DNA of 64,000 nucleotides, from positions 1 to 64,000 of the forward strand of contig CAYUYV010000003.1 in the NCBI GenBank assembly GCA_964449455.1, in the 5' to 3' direction. The notes under the pieces were generated by a model. It had not been told where the DNA came from. It made no database searches and was given only the letters and a program-made list of their open reading frames with translations. Positions 62,007 through 64,000 of the stretch are shown piece after piece. Position 1 is the stretch's first letter; each line of letters starts with the position of its first letter. The position numbers and the translations under genes are program-made. Source of the DNA: CAYUYV01 sp964449455. GTDB lineage: Bacteria > Pseudomonadota > Alphaproteobacteria > JAJFIK01.

Positions 62007-63416
62007 GTGAGGTACGGTTCGAGTCTCCGGCGTAAAGGGCATGATGACAGGGGCCAGGCCATGCGCCTTGTGTGCGCTGTCTTCTTGGCCCTGATGGTGT
62101 GTGTGTCCGTACTGACGGACTTCGCGCATGCCCAGGATGACTATGCTCCGCCGCGCATCACCATAACGGACGGGACCGTGGAGCCCATGCCGATCGCGGT
62201 GGCCCCGTTTATTGATACCATGGGCGCCGGGCGCGGCTATGGCCGCGACATTGCCGGCGTCATTCGGAACAATCTCAAGCGCTCCGGCCTCTTCGATCCC
62301 ATTGATGAAGCTGCCTTTATCGAGCAGATCGGCTCATTTGACCGCCGGCCGCGCTTCGGTGACTGGCGGCTGATCAATGCCGAGGTACTGGTCACAGGTC
62401 AGGTTCTGCCGCTCACGGATGGTCGCCTCAAAGTCAAGTTCCTGTTGTGGGATGTCTTTTCCGAACGGGACATGGTGGGTTTTGAATTCTCCATCTCGCC
62501 CGACAGCTGGCGCCGTGTCGCGCATATGATCTCCGATGACATTTACCAGGCGCTGACCGGTGAAGAGGGCTATTTTGACACGCGGATTGTGTTCATCGCT
62601 GAGTCCGGTCCCAAGGTGGACCGGCGCAAGCGGCTTGCCATCATGGATCAGGACGGGGCCAATCCCCTTTACCTGACGACTGGCGAGTCTCTGGTCCTCA
62701 CACCGCGCTTCAGCCCGACCCAGCAGCAGGTCGTCTATATGTCCTATGCGGGCTCGCGGCCGCGGGTCTATCTTCTCGACATTGAAAGCGGGCAACAGGA
62801 AGTGGTGGGTGATTTTCCCGGCATGACCTTCGCGCCGCGCTTTTCGCCCACGGGGCGCAGCGTCATTATGAGCCTGGAGCGGGATGGCAACACCGACATT
62901 TATGACATGGACTTGCAGACCAGGGTCACGCGCCGGCTGACGTCCCATCCTGGAATCGATGTGTCCCCCTCTTATTCACCGGACGGACAAAGGGTGACCT
63001 TCGACTCAGACCGCAGCGGCGCGCAACAGGTCTATGTGATGAATGCGGATGGCAGTGGGCCACGGCGTATCAGCTTTGGTGACGGGCGGTATATGACCCC
63101 GGTGTGGTCTCCGCGCGGCGATTTGATCGCCTTCACCAAGAGTCTGAAGGGGCGTTTTTATATCGGTGTGATGAGCACGGACGGCAGTGGTGAGCGTCTC
63201 TTGACGGAAAGCTTTCTCGATGAAGCGCCCACCTGGTCGCCCAATGGCCGGGTTCTGATGTTTTTCCGCCAGACACCGACCCGTTCTGATGGCTCCGGCG
63301 GGTCGATCCGTCTGTGGTCCGTGGATTTGACGGGATATAATGAGCGCCCCGTGCCGACCTATGGTGATGCGTCAGACCCGGCATGGTCACCGCTTCTCTC
63401 CGCGCCCAGATTTTAG
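62007..63416 (+). CDS. tolB: Tol-Pal translocation protein TolB
   Basis: A 469-residue periplasmic beta-propeller (signal segment RLVCAVFLALMVCVSVLT, cleaved after FAHA). N-terminal TolB domain to about 190, then PD40/WD-type blades with motifs PRFSPTQQQVVYMSY, PSYSPDGQRVTF, PVWSPRGDLIAFT and PTWSPNGRVLMFF. GTG 62007 has AAGGAG 6 bases upstream; ATG 62061 is the alternative and would directly begin the signal peptide. Next gene is pal. Confidence 0.95.
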   Translation: MRYGSSLRRKGHDDRGQAMRLVCAVFLALMVCVSVLTDFAHAQDDYAPPRITITDGTVEPMPIAVAPFIDTMGAGRGYGRDIAGVIRNNLKRSGLFDPIDEAAFIEQIGSFDRRPRFGDWRLINAEVLVTGQVLPLTDGRLKVKFLLWDVFSERDMVGFEFSISPDSWRRVAHMISDDIYQALTGEEGYFDTRIVFIAESGPKVDRRKRLAIMDQDGANPLYLTTGESLVLTPRFSPTQQQVVYMSYAGSRPRVYLLDIESGQQEVVGDFPGMTFAPRFSPTGRSVIMSLERDGNTDIYDMDLQTRVTRRLTSHPGIDVSPSYSPDGQRVTFDSDRSGAQQVYVMNADGSGPRRISFGDGRYMTPVWSPRGDLIAFTKSLKGRFYIGVMSTDGSGERLLTESFLDEAPTWSPNGRVLMFFRQTPTRSDGSGGSIRLWSVDLTGYNERPVPTYGDASDPAWSPLLSAPRF

Positions 63417-63737
63417 AGCTTTTTTAAAAGCTTTCAGATCGAGAGAATGCTCTAGGGCCCTCACTTTGAGTGCTTTTCGGACGGGAAACCGTGTTCGACG
63501 TTTCCGAAAAAAGTGCCCTGGCTCTCCGCTTTGATTGGGGCACGTAGCGAGGGCCGTTTGATGTTTGGGGCAAGGGATCTAAGGGACCCTTGCTTGAAGG
63601 GACTCAAGGCACCCTCTAATGTGCAATACATGACGGGTGCTGTTTCGCACTGTCGGCCGATGTGGTCCGTATGGAAACGGATAGAGGGATCATCGGCCGG
63701 ATAGGCTGGATCGGACGTCGCGTTGATGGAGTGTCAG
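63417..63737. other. Intergenic region with palindromic element between tolB and pal
   Basis: Contains AGCTTTT/AAAAGCT and a CTTTTCGGA...TCCGAAAAAAG inverted repeat (63474-63512) around a GGGAAACCGTGTTCGACGTT core, similar in layout to the intergenic repeats A and B. Likely ends or attenuates the tolB transcript. No gene seen in the rest. Confidence 0.6.
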
Positions 63738-64000
63738 ATGGATCGAGCGATGGGTTTTATGTCGGAGCGGACTCTCACGGCCCGTAATGGGGTCGTCAAA
63801 CTGGCCGCGGCCGTGCTTATGGTGTTGGCCGTTGCCGCCTGTGCGTCAAAAGACAACCAGACCGTCGCCACCAGCGGCCAAGCGGGTTTTGAGCAGGGGC
63901 CGGTCATCGCCCCTCAGGCCATGGGCCCGGCCGAAGGCACGGAGGAGCACTTCCTTGTCAGTGTACAGAACCGGGTGTTCTTCGATACGGACCGGCATGA
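63738..64000 (+). CDS. pal: Peptidoglycan-associated lipoprotein Pal, 3' end missing
   Basis: Only the first 87 codons are in the window. Starting at ATG 63738 (GGAG upstream) the product begins MDRAMGFMSERTLTARNG and has a lipobox VLAVAACASK; the mature part ends in FLVSVQNRVFFDTDRH, the opening of the OmpA/Pal domain. Earlier in-frame ATGs (63726) are possible. It follows tolB by about 320 bp. Function: outer-membrane lipoprotein that links to peptidoglycan and TolB. Confidence 0.93.
   Translation, partial: MDRAMGFMSERTLTARNGVVKLAAAVLMVLAVAACASKDNQTVATSGQAGFEQGPVIAPQAMGPAEGTEEHFLVSVQNRVFFDTDRH

Noticed and set aside
1..64000. tRNA or rRNA genes
   Set aside because: Looked for cloverleaf-like T-loop sequences and conserved rRNA blocks by eye and found none convincing; a dedicated scan would settle it.

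Overview
The window reads as a GC-rich alphaproteobacterial chromosome segment. Evidence: a ruvB-ybgC-tolQRAB-pal block, a two-domain cold-shock protein, a FixL/FixJ-like two-component pair, a helicase/PdeM pair of the ligase-associated type, a map-radC-sfsA neighbourhood, and Cys-anchored bacteriophytochrome. I see no plasmid, phage, transposase, CRISPR, rRNA or tRNA gene. Genus cannot be told from this alone.

Layout. 1-3706: a truncated unknown gene, two small hypotheticals including a lipoprotein, purB, then a 765-bp hairpin-rich non-coding stretch. 3707-7443: bacteriophytochrome kinase plus FixJ-like regulator, then a small membrane protein. 7472-12751: solute-binding protein, radC, map, sfsA and a divergent CinA/MoaB-like gene. 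12836-18314: small secreted proteins, an 811-residue secreted protein with three internal repeats, a lipoprotein and a membrane protein. 18516-26414: Lhr-like helicase and PdeM, then a TonB-dependent receptor followed by a secreted metallophosphoesterase. 26563-30929: SDR and polyprenyl-phosphate sugar transferase, a pair of long hairpins, then MscS. 31041-41592: HpnM/HpnN-like lipid transport genes, a Sel1/beta-helix envelope operon, and a glutathione peroxidase followed by a halohydrin-dehalogenase-like SDR. 42292-45801: cold-shock protein with a coupled thioesterase, then copper delivery genes (PCuAC, Sco, DoxX/MauE-like). 46083-52538: a poorly characterised envelope locus with a membrane-anchored Hsp70-like protein and an M23 peptidase. 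52711-57347: RND efflux pump and adaptor. 57596-64000: ruvB, ybgC and tolQ-tolR-tolA-tolB-pal (pal cut by the window end).

Two genome-scale properties stand out. Short tandem repeats (periods about 12-18 bp) are very frequent, both between genes and inside genes; those inside genes keep the frame (12, 15 or 18 bp). Seven runs of exactly 100 N are present and each is flanked on both sides by the same short sequence, several of them clear tandem arrays, so they look like unresolved repeat arrays or unmerged contig overlaps, not random gaps.

Best candidates for new biology: the twin hairpins with complementary loops upstream of the mscS gene, the membrane-anchored Hsp70-like locus, the halohydrin-dehalogenase signature enzyme, the triplicated-domain secreted protein, and the phytochrome with a tandem-repeat linker between its PAS and GAF domains.
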